From Streptomyces sp. NBC_01669 (GTDB taxonomy: Bacteria; Actinomycetota; Actinomycetes; Streptomycetales; Streptomycetaceae): DNA of 64,000 nucleotides. The position numbers and the translations under genes were made by a program. The stretch spans positions 7,028,501-7,092,500 of the forward strand of contig NZ_JAPEQG010000001.1 in NCBI RefSeq assembly GCF_026339735.1, in the 5' to 3' direction. Shown piece by piece: positions 20,268-28,673 of the stretch; position 1 is the stretch's first letter; each line of letters opens with the position of its first letter. Under the pieces are notes generated by a model. The model was not told the DNA's origin. It searched no databases and saw only the letters and a program-made list of their open reading frames with translations.

Positions 20268-20869
20268 GTCTGCCCGGGGCCGACGAACTGTTCCGTACCA
20301 CCGGGGGGATGGGGCTGCAGTCCTCGTCCCCCGCGGACCGGCGGCGCAAGGCGAACGGCGAGGCGCGGGTGCCGGCTCCGGCCGGTGAGAACGAGACTGC
20401 GGCGGACAGCTCCGGAGCGACCGGGGGAGCGGCCGAGGCCGGCGCCGTACCCTCCCAGGAGGAGCACGCGTCGGCGGACGCCGACGCGGGGGATTCCCGC
20501 AGCCGCGGCGACGACAGCGACCGGGTGGCCGTGGCCGCGCAGGCGGCCCGCCGCCCCTCGACCTCCTCCCCTTCCGCCGCCGCGCAGCAGGAGGCCGTTC
20601 CGGCCGTCCAGCAGCAGCGCAGGCGCGGAGGCGGGCGCGGCGCGAACCGGCGGCCGAGCGGCCGGGAACGCCACGACGAGAAGATCACCGTCTATGTCTC
20701 CGCCGAGGAACTGATGGACCTCGAGCACGCGCGTCTCGTGCTGCGCGGTGAGCACGGGCTCGCCGTCGACCGCGGTCGGATCGTCCGTGAGGCGGTCGCG
20801 GTGGTCCTCGCGGACCTGGAGGCGCGGGGCGACGCGAGCATCCTCGTACGGCGGCTGCGCGGCCGCTGA
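20252..20869 (+). CDS. Ribbon-helix-helix-like partner of the ParA protein
   Basis: A 205-residue protein. Residues 1-140 are disordered, Ala/Ser/Asp-rich, then basic (RRGGGRGANRRPSGRERH). The last 65 residues look like a folded domain: a strand (EKITVYVSAEELMDLEHARLVL) and helices (VDRGRIVREAVAVVLADLEARG), the pattern of an RHH or small DNA-binding dimer. GTG 20252 lies inside the end of parA in another frame, so translation is coupled. Such ParA-plus-RHH pairs resemble plasmid type Ib/omega partition couples, but here the pair sits with scpAB. DNA binding is inferred, not shown. Confidence 0.75.
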   Translation: MSRRVSLPGADELFRTTGGMGLQSSSPADRRRKANGEARVPAPAGENETAADSSGATGGAAEAGAVPSQEEHASADADAGDSRSRGDDSDRVAVAAQAARRPSTSSPSAAAQQEAVPAVQQQRRRGGGRGANRRPSGRERHDEKITVYVSAEELMDLEHARLVLRGEHGLAVDRGRIVREAVAVVLADLEARGDASILVRRLRGR

Positions 20870-21013
20870 CCGGCGGGGCGCCGGTAGCCTGCCCGGAGAG
20901 CCGCGCTGCTCGGCGGGCGGACCGTACCGTAGCGGTCACCGCCGCCCGGTGGTCAGGTCCGTCCTGAACGGGCTGCCGCCCGCCGCCCGTATCCCGCCGC
21001 ACCCTGGACCTCC

Positions 21014-22210
21014 ATGCCGACGAACGACGAGCCCGCCCGCACGCCTCGGCGCCCCCTGGGGCGCGGTCCGGGGGGCCGGCCTGCGCAGGGTGCGGAGGAG
21101 CCGTCGGCGACCGGGGGGCCGGGGGAGGCCGATGCCCCGGTCGTGCCGCCTGCCGCGCCTCTCCCCGTCGCCGGGACCACGGAGTCCTCGGTGGTCACAT
21201 ATGGCGACGTGAGGTCGGCGCACGGCGACGGGGCGACCGCGGCGGACGGGCACGGCACCGCGTCCGCGGATGCCGGCGGCCCCGCTGCCGCCACAGAACC
21301 CGCGGAGCTCGCAGAGCCCGTGGAGCCCGAAGAGCCCGTGGTGTCCGAAGAGCCCGCAGAGCTGGAGCTGCCGGATTCCGCTGGGCCCACGGACCTCGCT
21401 GAACCCGCGGGCGACGGGCGGTTCACCGTTCGGCTCGCCAACTTCGAGGGGCCGTTCGATCTTCTTCTGCAGCTCATCTCCAAGCACAGGCTCGATGTGA
21501 CCGAAGTCGCTCTCTCCAAGGTCACGGATGAGTTCATGGCCCACATCCGGGCCATGGGACCGGACTGGGATCTCGACCAGACCACCGAGTTCCTCGTCGT
21601 CGCCGCGACCCTGCTCGATCTGAAGGCGGCCCGTCTGCTGCCCGCCGCCGAGGTCGAGGACGAGGCGGATCTCGCGTTGCTCGAAGCGCGCGACCTGCTC
21701 TTCGCGCGGCTCCTGCAGTACCGCGCGTACAAACGCATCGCGGAGATCTTCAGCGCCCGGCTGGAGTCCGAGGGGCGGCGTTTTCCGCGGACCGTCGGGC
21801 TGGAGCCGCACCATGCCGAGCTGCTGCCCGAGGTGGTGATCAGCATCGGCGCCGAGGGGTTCGCCAGGCTCGCCGTGAAGGCGATGCAGCCCAAGCCCAA
21901 GCCGCAGGTGTATGTCGATCACATCCACGCCCCGCTGGTCAGTGTGCGGGAGCAGGCCGAGATCGTGGTGGCGCGGCTGCGGGAGGCGGGGGAGATCAGT
22001 TTCCGGCAGCTCACCGAGGACGCCGCGGACACCCTCACCGTCGTCGCCCGGTTCCTCGCGCTGCTGGAGCTGTACCGGGAGAAGGCCGTCACCCTCGACC
22101 AGGAGGAGGCGCTCGGCGAGCTCATGGTGCGCTGGGCCGGGGGAGCGGATGCCGCACCGAGGGTGACGGACGAGTTCGACCAGGACGTACAGGAGGACGC
22201 AGAGGCATGA
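21014..22210 (+). CDS. scpA: Segregation and condensation protein A
   Basis: A 398-residue kleisin that bridges SMC heads in the bacterial condensin. The kleisin core begins at residue about 137 (RFTVRLANFEGPFDLLLQLISKHRLDVTEVALSKVTDEF) and ends with a winged helix (EISFRQLTEDAADTLTVVARFLALLELYREKAVTLDQ). The first 130 residues are a disordered Pro/Glu-rich extension with EEP/AEP repeats, much longer than in Bacillus ScpA (about 250 aa). ATG 21014 follows a 144-bp gap from the RHH gene. The end overlaps scpB (ATGA). Confidence 0.93.
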   Translation: MPTNDEPARTPRRPLGRGPGGRPAQGAEEPSATGGPGEADAPVVPPAAPLPVAGTTESSVVTYGDVRSAHGDGATAADGHGTASADAGGPAAATEPAELAEPVEPEEPVVSEEPAELELPDSAGPTDLAEPAGDGRFTVRLANFEGPFDLLLQLISKHRLDVTEVALSKVTDEFMAHIRAMGPDWDLDQTTEFLVVAATLLDLKAARLLPAAEVEDEADLALLEARDLLFARLLQYRAYKRIAEIFSARLESEGRRFPRTVGLEPHHAELLPEVVISIGAEGFARLAVKAMQPKPKPQVYVDHIHAPLVSVREQAEIVVARLREAGEISFRQLTEDAADTLTVVARFLALLELYREKAVTLDQEEALGELMVRWAGGADAAPRVTDEFDQDVQEDAEA

Positions 22211-22863
22211 GTGAGCGCAGCGAGCAGGCCGGCATCGGCGCCACCGTCGCGGATCTCGATCTCAAGCCCGCCCTGGAGGCGGTCCTGATGGTCGTCGACG
22301 AGCCCGCCACCGAGGAACACCTGGCCAAGGTGTTGCAGCGGCCCCGGCGGGCCGTCGCCGATGCGCTGCGGGAGCTGGCCGACGAGTACACCGTGCAGCG
22401 CCGCGGTTTCGATCTCCGGCTGGTCGCGGGCGGCTGGCGCTTCTACACGCGCCCGGAGTACGCGGAGGCCGTCGAGGGCTTCGTGCTGGACGGCCAGCAG
22501 GCCCGGCTCACCCAGGCGGCTCTGGAGACCCTGGCAGTGGTCGCGTACCGGCAGCCGGTCAGCCGCTCACGCGTCTCCGCGGTGCGTGGTGTGAACTGTG
22601 ACGGCGTGATGCGGACCCTCCTGCAGAGGGGCCTGGTCGAGGAAGCGGGCGCGGAACCCGAAACAGGTGCGATCCTGTACAGGACGACGAACTACTTTCT
22701 GGAGCGGATGGGCCTGCGCGGCCTGGATGAGCTCCCGGAGCTCGCGCCCTTTCTCCCCGAGGCGGACGCGATCGAGGCTGAGACGCTAGAGGGTGTGCCG
22801 TCGTTCGATCCGGACGCACCGGACACCCCGGATACTCACGCAGACGACAAGACGGAATTTTGA
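22207..22863 (+). CDS. scpB: Segregation and condensation protein B
   Basis: A 218-residue SMC-complex partner with tandem winged helices. The first has LKPALEAVLMVVDEPATEEHLAKVL, the second QARLTQAALETLAVVAYRQPVSRSRVSAVRGVNCDGVMRTLLQRGLVEE, which includes the diagnostic R-G-V-N(S)-x-G motif. Start ATG 22207 overlaps the scpA stop by four bases, and the stop shares one base with the rluB start (TGATG). The acidic tail (about 30 residues) is typical of streptomycete forms. Confidence 0.94.
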   Translation: MSERSEQAGIGATVADLDLKPALEAVLMVVDEPATEEHLAKVLQRPRRAVADALRELADEYTVQRRGFDLRLVAGGWRFYTRPEYAEAVEGFVLDGQQARLTQAALETLAVVAYRQPVSRSRVSAVRGVNCDGVMRTLLQRGLVEEAGAEPETGAILYRTTNYFLERMGLRGLDELPELAPFLPEADAIEAETLEGVPSFDPDAPDTPDTHADDKTEF

Positions 22864-23981
22864 TGCGAAGCAGTGGCAGGAACAGCGGAAGCGGCAGCGG
22901 CAAGAGCGGCGGCAACCGGAACCCCCGGGGTGGCGGCGCCGGGCGTGACGACCGGCAGGACCAGCGTCCCCGCCGGCCCCGGCCCGAGGAGCGCCGCTAC
23001 GACGTGGGCGGCACGACCGGTGCCGGCGAGAAGAGCGGCGACGGCCCCCGCAAGGGCCGCGGGGCCGCGGCGCGCGGTGGCGCCAAGGGCGGGCCGAAGA
23101 CCGCGCAGGGCGGCGGCAGGAGCGGCGGCCCGCGGCGTGGACCGCAGGGCGCCCCGTCCCGTCCGCGCGAGCTCGACGCCAAGATCGAGCAGCGCAACCG
23201 GGACAGGTACGCGAACAAGCCCGACATCAAGACGCCCAAGACATTTCCGGGCGCCGAGCAGGAGGGTGAGCGCCTGCAGAAGGTCCTCGCCCGAGCCGGC
23301 ATGGGCTCGCGCCGCGCGTGCGAGGAGCTGATCGAGCAGTCCCGTGTCGAGGTCAACGGGCAGATCGTCGTCGAGCAGGGCATGCGCGTCGATGTGCACA
23401 AGGACGAGATCAAGGTCGACGGTCTGACCGTCGCCGCCCAGTCGTATCTCTTCTTCGCGCTGAACAAGCCCGCCGGTGTCGTCTCCTCGATGGAGGACCC
23501 GGACGGCCGCCAGTGCCTCGGCGACTACGTCACCAACCGTGAGACGCGTCTCTTCCACGTCGGCCGGCTGGACACCGAGACCGAGGGCATCATCCTGCTC
23601 ACCAACCACGGCGAGCTGGCCCACCGTCTCACCCACCCCAAGTACGGCGTGAAGAAGACCTATCTGGCAGCCATCCAGGGACCGCTCCCGCGCGAGCTGG
23701 GCAAGCGCCTCAAGGACGGCATCCAGCTGGAGGACGGGTACGCCCGCGCCGACCACTTCCGGGTCGTCGAGAACACCGGCAAGAACTACCTGGTCGAGGT
23801 GACCCTCCACGAGGGCCGCAAGCACATCGTCCGCCGGATGCTGTCCGAGGCGGGCTTCCCGGTCGAGCGGCTCGTACGGACGTCCTTCGGGCCGATCCCG
23901 CTGGGCGACCAGAAGTCCGGCTGGCTCCGCCGCCTCACCAACACCGAGGTGGGCATGCTGATGCGGGAGGTCGGTCTCTAG
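22863..23981 (+). CDS. rluB: 23S rRNA pseudouridine synthase RluB-like with basic N-terminal tail
   Basis: A 372-residue pseudouridine synthase. The first 110 residues are a Gly/Arg/Lys-rich tail, likely RNA-binding. An S4 domain follows (GERLQKVLARAGMGSRRACEELIEQSRVEVNGQIV, about 134), then the RsuA/RluB catalytic domain with FHVGRLDTETEGIILLTNHGEL, where Asp of GRLD is the catalytic residue (about 236), and HEGRKHIVRRML. ATG 22863 is coupled to scpB. A strong terminator at 24016 ends the parA operon. Confidence 0.92.
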   Translation: MRSSGRNSGSGSGKSGGNRNPRGGGAGRDDRQDQRPRRPRPEERRYDVGGTTGAGEKSGDGPRKGRGAAARGGAKGGPKTAQGGGRSGGPRRGPQGAPSRPRELDAKIEQRNRDRYANKPDIKTPKTFPGAEQEGERLQKVLARAGMGSRRACEELIEQSRVEVNGQIVVEQGMRVDVHKDEIKVDGLTVAAQSYLFFALNKPAGVVSSMEDPDGRQCLGDYVTNRETRLFHVGRLDTETEGIILLTNHGELAHRLTHPKYGVKKTYLAAIQGPLPRELGKRLKDGIQLEDGYARADHFRVVENTGKNYLVEVTLHEGRKHIVRRMLSEAGFPVERLVRTSFGPIPLGDQKSGWLRRLTNTEVGMLMREVGL

Positions 23982-24015
23982 GGCCCCCCTCCGCCCGCGG
24001 TTCCGTCCGCTCTCC

Positions 24016-24072
24016 GGCCCGCGGCCGGTTCCTGTTTTCGATTTTCGAACAGGAATCGGTCGCGGGCCTTTT
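24016..24072 (+). terminator. Rho-independent terminator after rluB
   Basis: Arms 24016-24036 and 24048-24068 form a 21-bp stem with two G-U pairs around an 11-nt loop, followed by TTTT. Confidence 0.88.
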
Positions 24073-24092
24073 GCTGCCGCCGTTGCGCCTTT

Positions 24093-24109
24093 ATAGTCAG
24101 AGTGACTAT
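24093..24109 (+). promoter_or_regulatory. Palindromic operator upstream of pnuC, probable NrtR box
   Basis: ATAGTCA-GAG-TGACTAT is a perfect 7-bp inverted repeat with a 3-nt centre. It overlaps a -10-like TATAGT (24092-24097) and ends two bases before AAGGAGG, so a bound protein would block transcription. The operon encodes an NrtR-type repressor as its third gene, which makes autoregulation the simplest reading. Confidence 0.75.
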
Positions 24110-24122
24110 TAAGGAGGCGGGT

Positions 24123-24776
24123 GTGAGTCTCGCGGACATCCTCGATCCCCTGCAGCAACCCCTGGTGACGGTCCTGGACACCCCGGTCAGCTGGACCGAG
24201 GTCCTCGGCTTCGGCAGTGGAGCGCTGTGCGTCTGGCTCGTGGCCCGTCAGCACCTCGCCAACTGGCCGATCGGCATCGCCAACAACCTGTTCTTCATCC
24301 TGCTGTTCACCCAGTCCGGTCTGTACGCCGACGCCGGCCTGCAGATCGTCTTCATCACCCTTGCCGTGTACGGCTGGTGGACCTGGACCCACGGGGGTGG
24401 ACCGGGTTCGTCCGCCCTGCCGGTGCGCAGTACCACGCGCACCGAATGGGCCTGGCTGTGCGCGGCAGGGGTGGCGGGGACCCTCGCCCTGACCGTCCTC
24501 CTCGACCGGGCCACCGACTCGACCGTGCCGTTCTGGGACGCCCTGACGACCACGCTGTCGCTGGCGGCGACGTACGGGCAGTGCCGGAAGCTGGTCGAGT
24601 CGTGGTGGCTGTGGATCGCCGCCGACGTGGTGTACATCCCGCTCTACGCGTACAAGGAGCTCTATCTGACCTCCCTGCTGTACGTCGGGTTCCTGACGCT
24701 GTGTCTGGTCGGACTGCGCAACTGGAAACTTGATCTCACCGTGCGACAGCGGGAGTTGGCGGAGGTGGCCCGATGA
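24123..24776 (+). CDS. pnuC: PnuC-family nicotinamide riboside transporter
   Basis: A 217-residue membrane protein with about seven helices of the PnuC family, which move nicotinamide riboside by facilitated diffusion. Family traits include WTEVLGFGSGALCVWLVARQ, NWPIGIANNLFFILLF, YGWWTWTHG and WIAADVVYIPLYAYKELYLTSLLYVGFL. GTG 24123 (MSLADILDPL) is chosen because AAGGAGG lies five bases upstream; an upstream ATG (24102) would lie inside the operator. The stop overlaps nadR (ATGA). Import needs the NR kinase encoded next. Confidence 0.92.
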   Translation: MSLADILDPLQQPLVTVLDTPVSWTEVLGFGSGALCVWLVARQHLANWPIGIANNLFFILLFTQSGLYADAGLQIVFITLAVYGWWTWTHGGGPGSSALPVRSTTRTEWAWLCAAGVAGTLALTVLLDRATDSTVPFWDALTTTLSLAATYGQCRKLVESWWLWIAADVVYIPLYAYKELYLTSLLYVGFLTLCLVGLRNWKLDLTVRQRELAEVAR

Positions 24777-25852
24777 AGCGGTTCGCGCATGGGCTCGTGC
24801 TCGGCAAGTTCTATCCGCCGCACGCCGGCCATCACCACCTCGTCCGCACCGCCCAGGACCGCTGCGAGCGGCTGACCGTCCTGGTCTGCGCGGCCTCCGT
24901 CGAGTCCGTCCCGCTCGCCGATCGCGTCGCCTGGATGCGGGAGGTGCATCCGGACGTACGGGTCGTCGGCGCCGTCGACGACACCCGGATGGATCTCCAC
25001 GACCCGGCGATCTGGGACGCCCACATGGCTGTCTTCACCGAGGCCGTCCCGGAACCGGTCGACGCCGTCTTCACCTCGGAGTCGTACGGGGACGAACTGG
25101 CCCGCCGCTTCGGTGCCGAATCCGTCTGCGTCGACCCCGACCGCACGGTCTTCCCGGTCTCCGGCACGGCCGTCCGGAAGGATCCGGTGGGCTGCTGGGA
25201 CTTCCTCGAGCCGCCCGTACGGGCCGCGCTCACCCGCCGGATCGTCGTCCTCGGTGCCGAGTCCACCGGAACCACCACGATGGCGCGCGCCCTCGCCGAC
25301 CACTACCGGCGGCGCGGCGGCGTCTGGGCACAGACCCGGTACGTCGCCGAGTACGGGCGGGAGTTCAGCGAACAGAAGCTGGCCGCACTGCGCGCCCGGT
25401 GGCCCCAGGCGCAGTGGGAGGACGTCGCCTTCACCACCGACGACTTCCCGCTGATCGCCGAGGCGCAGAACGCCAAGGAGGAGGCCGCCGCCCGGACCGG
25501 GTCCCCGGTGCTCATCTGCGACACCGACTCCTTCGCCACCACCGTCTGGCACGAGCGGTACGTCGGCGGCCGCAACCCGCTCGTCGAGGAGACCGCCGAC
25601 CGGGTCGGCCACCACCTGTGGCTGCTCACCGACCACGACGGCGTCGCCTTCGAGGACGACGGACTGCGCGACGGCGAGGAGCTGAGGCCCTGGATGACCG
25701 ACCGGTTCCGGGCCGAACTCACCCGCACCGGAAGGACGTTCGTCGAGCTGACCGGGACGCATGAGAAGCGCCTGGAGGCCGCGCTCACCGCTGTCGACGC
25801 CCTGCTCGCCGCAGGCTGGAACTTCGCCGCACCCCTCCCGGAGCAACGATGA
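24773..25852 (+). CDS. nadR: NadR-like NMN adenylyltransferase / ribosylnicotinamide kinase
   Basis: A 359-residue bifunctional NAD-salvage enzyme. The N-terminal nucleotidyltransferase domain has GLVLGKFYPPHAGHHHLV (the HxGH motif) and VFPVSGTAVRKDP (ISGTxxR-like). The C-terminal NR-kinase domain has a P-loop VVLGAESTGTTTMARAL (residue about 165) and ICDTDSFAT. It lacks the N-terminal helix-turn-helix of enterobacterial NadR, so regulation falls to the NrtR gene next to it. Both ends overlap neighbours by four bases (ATGA), giving a tight operon. Confidence 0.93.
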   Translation: MKRFAHGLVLGKFYPPHAGHHHLVRTAQDRCERLTVLVCAASVESVPLADRVAWMREVHPDVRVVGAVDDTRMDLHDPAIWDAHMAVFTEAVPEPVDAVFTSESYGDELARRFGAESVCVDPDRTVFPVSGTAVRKDPVGCWDFLEPPVRAALTRRIVVLGAESTGTTTMARALADHYRRRGGVWAQTRYVAEYGREFSEQKLAALRARWPQAQWEDVAFTTDDFPLIAEAQNAKEEAAARTGSPVLICDTDSFATTVWHERYVGGRNPLVEETADRVGHHLWLLTDHDGVAFEDDGLRDGEELRPWMTDRFRAELTRTGRTFVELTGTHEKRLEAALTAVDALLAAGWNFAAPLPEQR

Positions 25853-26580
25853 GCACCGCCCCGGAGGGCTACGACCCGCATGCCTTCGAGCCGTTCGCCG
25901 TCACCGTCGACCTCGCGGTCTTCACGGTCCGCGGCGGACGGCTGCACGTCCTGCTCGTCGAACGCGGCGAGGACCCGTACAAGGGTCACTGGGCGCTGCC
26001 CGGCGGCTTCGTCCTGCCCCGTGAGTCCGCCGAGTCCGCCGCCCGCCGGGAGCTCGCGGAGGAGACCGGGCTGACCGAGTCCACCGTCTCCGCCCTCCAC
26101 CTGGAACAGCTGCGCACCTACAGCGATCCGGACCGCGACCCCAGGATGCGGGTCGTCTCCGTCGCGTACGCCGCGCTCGTCCCCGACCTGCCGGAGCCGC
26201 GCGGCGGCGGGGACGCGGCCAACGCCCGCTGGTGGGACGCCGGAGCACTCGGCGCGCTCGCCTTCGACCACGACCGCATCCTCGCCGACGCACACGACAG
26301 GATCGGCGCCAAACTCGAATACACATGTCTTGCCACCGCCTTCTGCCCGGCCGAGTTCACCCTGGGCGAGCTCCAACAGGTGTACGAGACCGTCTGGGGC
26401 GTCGAGCTCGACCGACCCAACTTCCGGCGCAAGGTCCTCACCACGCCCGGCTTCGTCCAGGCCGTGGAGGGATCACCGCGCCGCACCGGCGGGCGGGGGA
26501 AACCGGCCGCCCTGTACCGGGCGGGTGCCGCCACCGCCCTGCACCCTCCACTGCTGCGACCGGAAGGAAGAAGCACATGA
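25849..26580 (+). CDS. nrtR: NrtR-type Nudix-related transcriptional repressor of NAD metabolism
   Basis: A 243-residue fusion of a Nudix-like sensor and a winged helix. The sensor reads LAVFTVRGGRLHVLLVERGEDPYKGHWALPGGFVLPRESAESAARRELAEETGL; the Nudix box is rather intact. The DNA-binding part follows LGELQQVYETVWGVELDRPNFRRKVLTTPGFV, the hallmark of NrtR. Known NrtR proteins bind ADP-ribose and repress NAD genes. The palindrome at 24093-24109 is the likely operator. A Pro-rich tail ends the protein. Coupled to nadR and to the next gene by ATGA overlaps. Confidence 0.9.
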   Translation: MSTAPEGYDPHAFEPFAVTVDLAVFTVRGGRLHVLLVERGEDPYKGHWALPGGFVLPRESAESAARRELAEETGLTESTVSALHLEQLRTYSDPDRDPRMRVVSVAYAALVPDLPEPRGGGDAANARWWDAGALGALAFDHDRILADAHDRIGAKLEYTCLATAFCPAEFTLGELQQVYETVWGVELDRPNFRRKVLTTPGFVQAVEGSPRRTGGRGKPAALYRAGAATALHPPLLRPEGRST

Positions 26581-27599
26581 TCGTGACGAGGACCATCACC
26601 AAAGGCGCTGCCACCGGTGCGCTGACCGGGCTCGCGCTCGGTGACGCGCTGGGCTTCCCGACCGAATTCAACAACGTCCCCTCAATCCTCGCCAAGTGCG
26701 GGCCGTGGCGGCAGATGCGGCTGCCGCGTCCCGCGATCGTCTCCGACGACACCCAGATGACGCTGGCCCTCGCGCGGGGCATCCGCACCGCCATGGACCG
26801 GGGACTGCTCACCGCGCTGCGGCTGACCCGGCCGGTACGCGAAGAATTCGTCGAGTGGTACCACTCACCGGACAACAACCGCGCCCCCGGCCGCACCTGC
26901 ATGACCGCCTGCCGGCTGCTCGACAGCGACCGGCTCTGGCAGGAGGCCAGCCAGACCGGTTCCAAGGGCTGCGGCGCCAATATGCGGGTGGCGCCCGTCG
27001 GACTCGTACCCGGGCTGAGCGAGGAACAGCGCTCCGGCGCGGCGCAGTTGCAGGCCGCCCTCACGCACGGACATCCCACGGCGCTCGCCGCCTCCGACCT
27101 GATGGCGCGCGCGGTGTACCTGCTGGCGCAGGGCGCGGACCCGGCGGGGCTGATCGGGCAGCTGCGCTCGTACGCGTACGAGAACAGCAACCGTTACCTC
27201 TCGCGCTGGCTCGGCGACCTGTGGCGGTACGCGGGCGACGACTCCGGCGAGAGCTACATCCGGCGCGGCTGGGACGAGTGCCTGACCGCACTGGCCCGGG
27301 TGCAGGACGCCCTGCGCGACCCGTCACCGGAGGACGACCCGTGCGAGACGACCGGCGACGGCTGGATCGCCGAGGACGCCCTCGCCACGGCCCTGCACTG
27401 CTTCCTGCTGTTCCCCGACGAACCGGTCACAGCCCTGCGCCGGGCCGCCTGCACGCGTGGCGACTCCGACTCGATCGGCTGCCTGACCGGGGCGCTGGCC
27501 GGGGCACATCTGGGGGCCGCGGCCTGGCCCAAGGAGTGGTCGGAGCGGATCGAGTACCGCAGCGATCTGCTGTCGCTGGGGGCGCTCTGGGACTCTTGA
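26577..27599 (+). CDS. ADP-ribosylglycohydrolase (DraG/ARH) family protein
   Basis: A 340-residue all-helical hydrolase that removes ADP-ribose from proteins, nucleic acids or small molecules. Metal-binding motifs are intact: LALGDALGFPTEF (about 20-32), SDDTQMTLALARG (about 56, DDT) and TRGDSDSIGCLTGALAGAHLG (about 298, GDSDS). ATG 26577 overlaps the nrtR stop; the frame is open further upstream only as an out-of-frame read of nrtR. The true target is unknown. Placement within an NAD-salvage operon suggests that released ADP-ribose is recycled or sensed by NrtR. Confidence 0.9.
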   Translation: MIVTRTITKGAATGALTGLALGDALGFPTEFNNVPSILAKCGPWRQMRLPRPAIVSDDTQMTLALARGIRTAMDRGLLTALRLTRPVREEFVEWYHSPDNNRAPGRTCMTACRLLDSDRLWQEASQTGSKGCGANMRVAPVGLVPGLSEEQRSGAAQLQAALTHGHPTALAASDLMARAVYLLAQGADPAGLIGQLRSYAYENSNRYLSRWLGDLWRYAGDDSGESYIRRGWDECLTALARVQDALRDPSPEDDPCETTGDGWIAEDALATALHCFLLFPDEPVTALRRAACTRGDSDSIGCLTGALAGAHLGAAAWPKEWSERIEYRSDLLSLGALWDS

Positions 27600-27602
27600 T
27601 CC

Positions 27603-28421
27603 ATGCGCACGAAGACGATGCACCTGCACGAGGCCGGGCTGCCGGTCACGGACTTCGGCCCGGTACTGGCCGAGGAACCCGGACCGCTGCTGTTCGCCAC
27701 GGTCTCCGGGGCGCATCTGTACGGGTTTCCGTCCCGGGACTCGGATGTGGACCTGCGGGGGGTCCACCTCCTGCCGACGGAGGATCTCGTCGGGCTGCGC
27801 GAGCCGGAGGAGACACGTTCGCGGACGTGGGACCGGGACGGGGTCGAGATGGATCTCGTCACGCACGACCTGCGGAAGTTCGTCCGGCTGATGCTGAAGC
27901 CGAACGGATATGTGCTGGAGCAGCTGCTCTCGCCGCTGGTGGTGCACACGAGTGAGCTGCATGCGGAACTGATGGAGCTTGCGCCCCGGGTGGTGACCCG
28001 CAACCATGCCCACCACTACCGGGGGTTCGCGAAGTCGCAGTGGCGGCTGTACGAGAGCACTCGTGAACTGAAGCCGCTGCTCTACACGTTCCGGGCGCTG
28101 CTGACCGGTATCCATCTGATGCGCAGCGGCGAGGTACGGGCGCACCTGCCGGCCCTGCTGGGGGAGGTGGCGGCGCCGGGGTATCTGCCGGAGCTGATCG
28201 CGGCCAAGGCGGAGGCGGAGCACGGGGGCGCCGAGGGTGTGGACGGCGCGGTGGTGTCCGGCGACGTGGGGGCATTGCACCGGGTGCTCGACGAGGCGCA
28301 GGAGGAGTCGGGGCTGCCGGAGGCGGCCGGGCGTGCGGCGTTCGACGGGCTGCATCAGCTCGTGGTGCGTGCGCGGCTGACCGGAGGCGGGGCTCTGTCC
28401 TCGATCTCCCCCGTGACCTGA
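27603..28421 (+). CDS. Predicted nucleotidyltransferase (COG3541/YcgL-like)
   Basis: A 272-residue protein of the polymerase-beta nucleotidyltransferase fold. The active-site motif is GAHLYGFPSRDSDVDLRGV (residues about 38-56), with two Asp spaced as DxD and a third in VEMDLVTHDLRKFV. A helical domain with NHAHHYRGFAKSQW and LLYTFRALLTGIHLMRSGEV follows. It starts three bases after the ADP-ribosylglycohydrolase stop, so it belongs to the NAD operon. The family has no firmly established substrate; nucleotidylation of RNA or protein is possible but unproven. Confidence 0.85.
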   Translation: MRTKTMHLHEAGLPVTDFGPVLAEEPGPLLFATVSGAHLYGFPSRDSDVDLRGVHLLPTEDLVGLREPEETRSRTWDRDGVEMDLVTHDLRKFVRLMLKPNGYVLEQLLSPLVVHTSELHAELMELAPRVVTRNHAHHYRGFAKSQWRLYESTRELKPLLYTFRALLTGIHLMRSGEVRAHLPALLGEVAAPGYLPELIAAKAEAEHGGAEGVDGAVVSGDVGALHRVLDEAQEESGLPEAAGRAAFDGLHQLVVRARLTGGGALSSISPVT

Positions 28422-28518
28422 AGGCCATGGGGACCCCCTCGACGGGCATGAGGGCGGCTCGTCCGCGAGGTGCTGTCGCAGGGGGGCTGAACCCGCCGGG
28501 GACGGTCGGTGGTGACCG

Positions 28519-28537
28519 GATGCCCCTCCGGGGCATC
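28519..28537. terminator. Short hairpin between convergent nucleotidyltransferase genes
   Basis: GATGCCCC and GGGGCATC form a perfect 8-bp stem with a 3-nt loop, followed by TTCC. It lies in the 252-bp gap between the two converging genes and may stop transcription from either side. Confidence 0.4.
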
Positions 28538-28673
28538 TTCCCGGGCGACGAACGTTCCGGCGCGACGCAGGGGAGCCCGGGTTCTGCTTCATCTCCCTGC
28601 GGGGACTCCCCTGTGCGACCCAGGACCGGCCGTCACGCGGCAGCAGACCGGTGGTGGTTGCGGGCGGGCCCGT

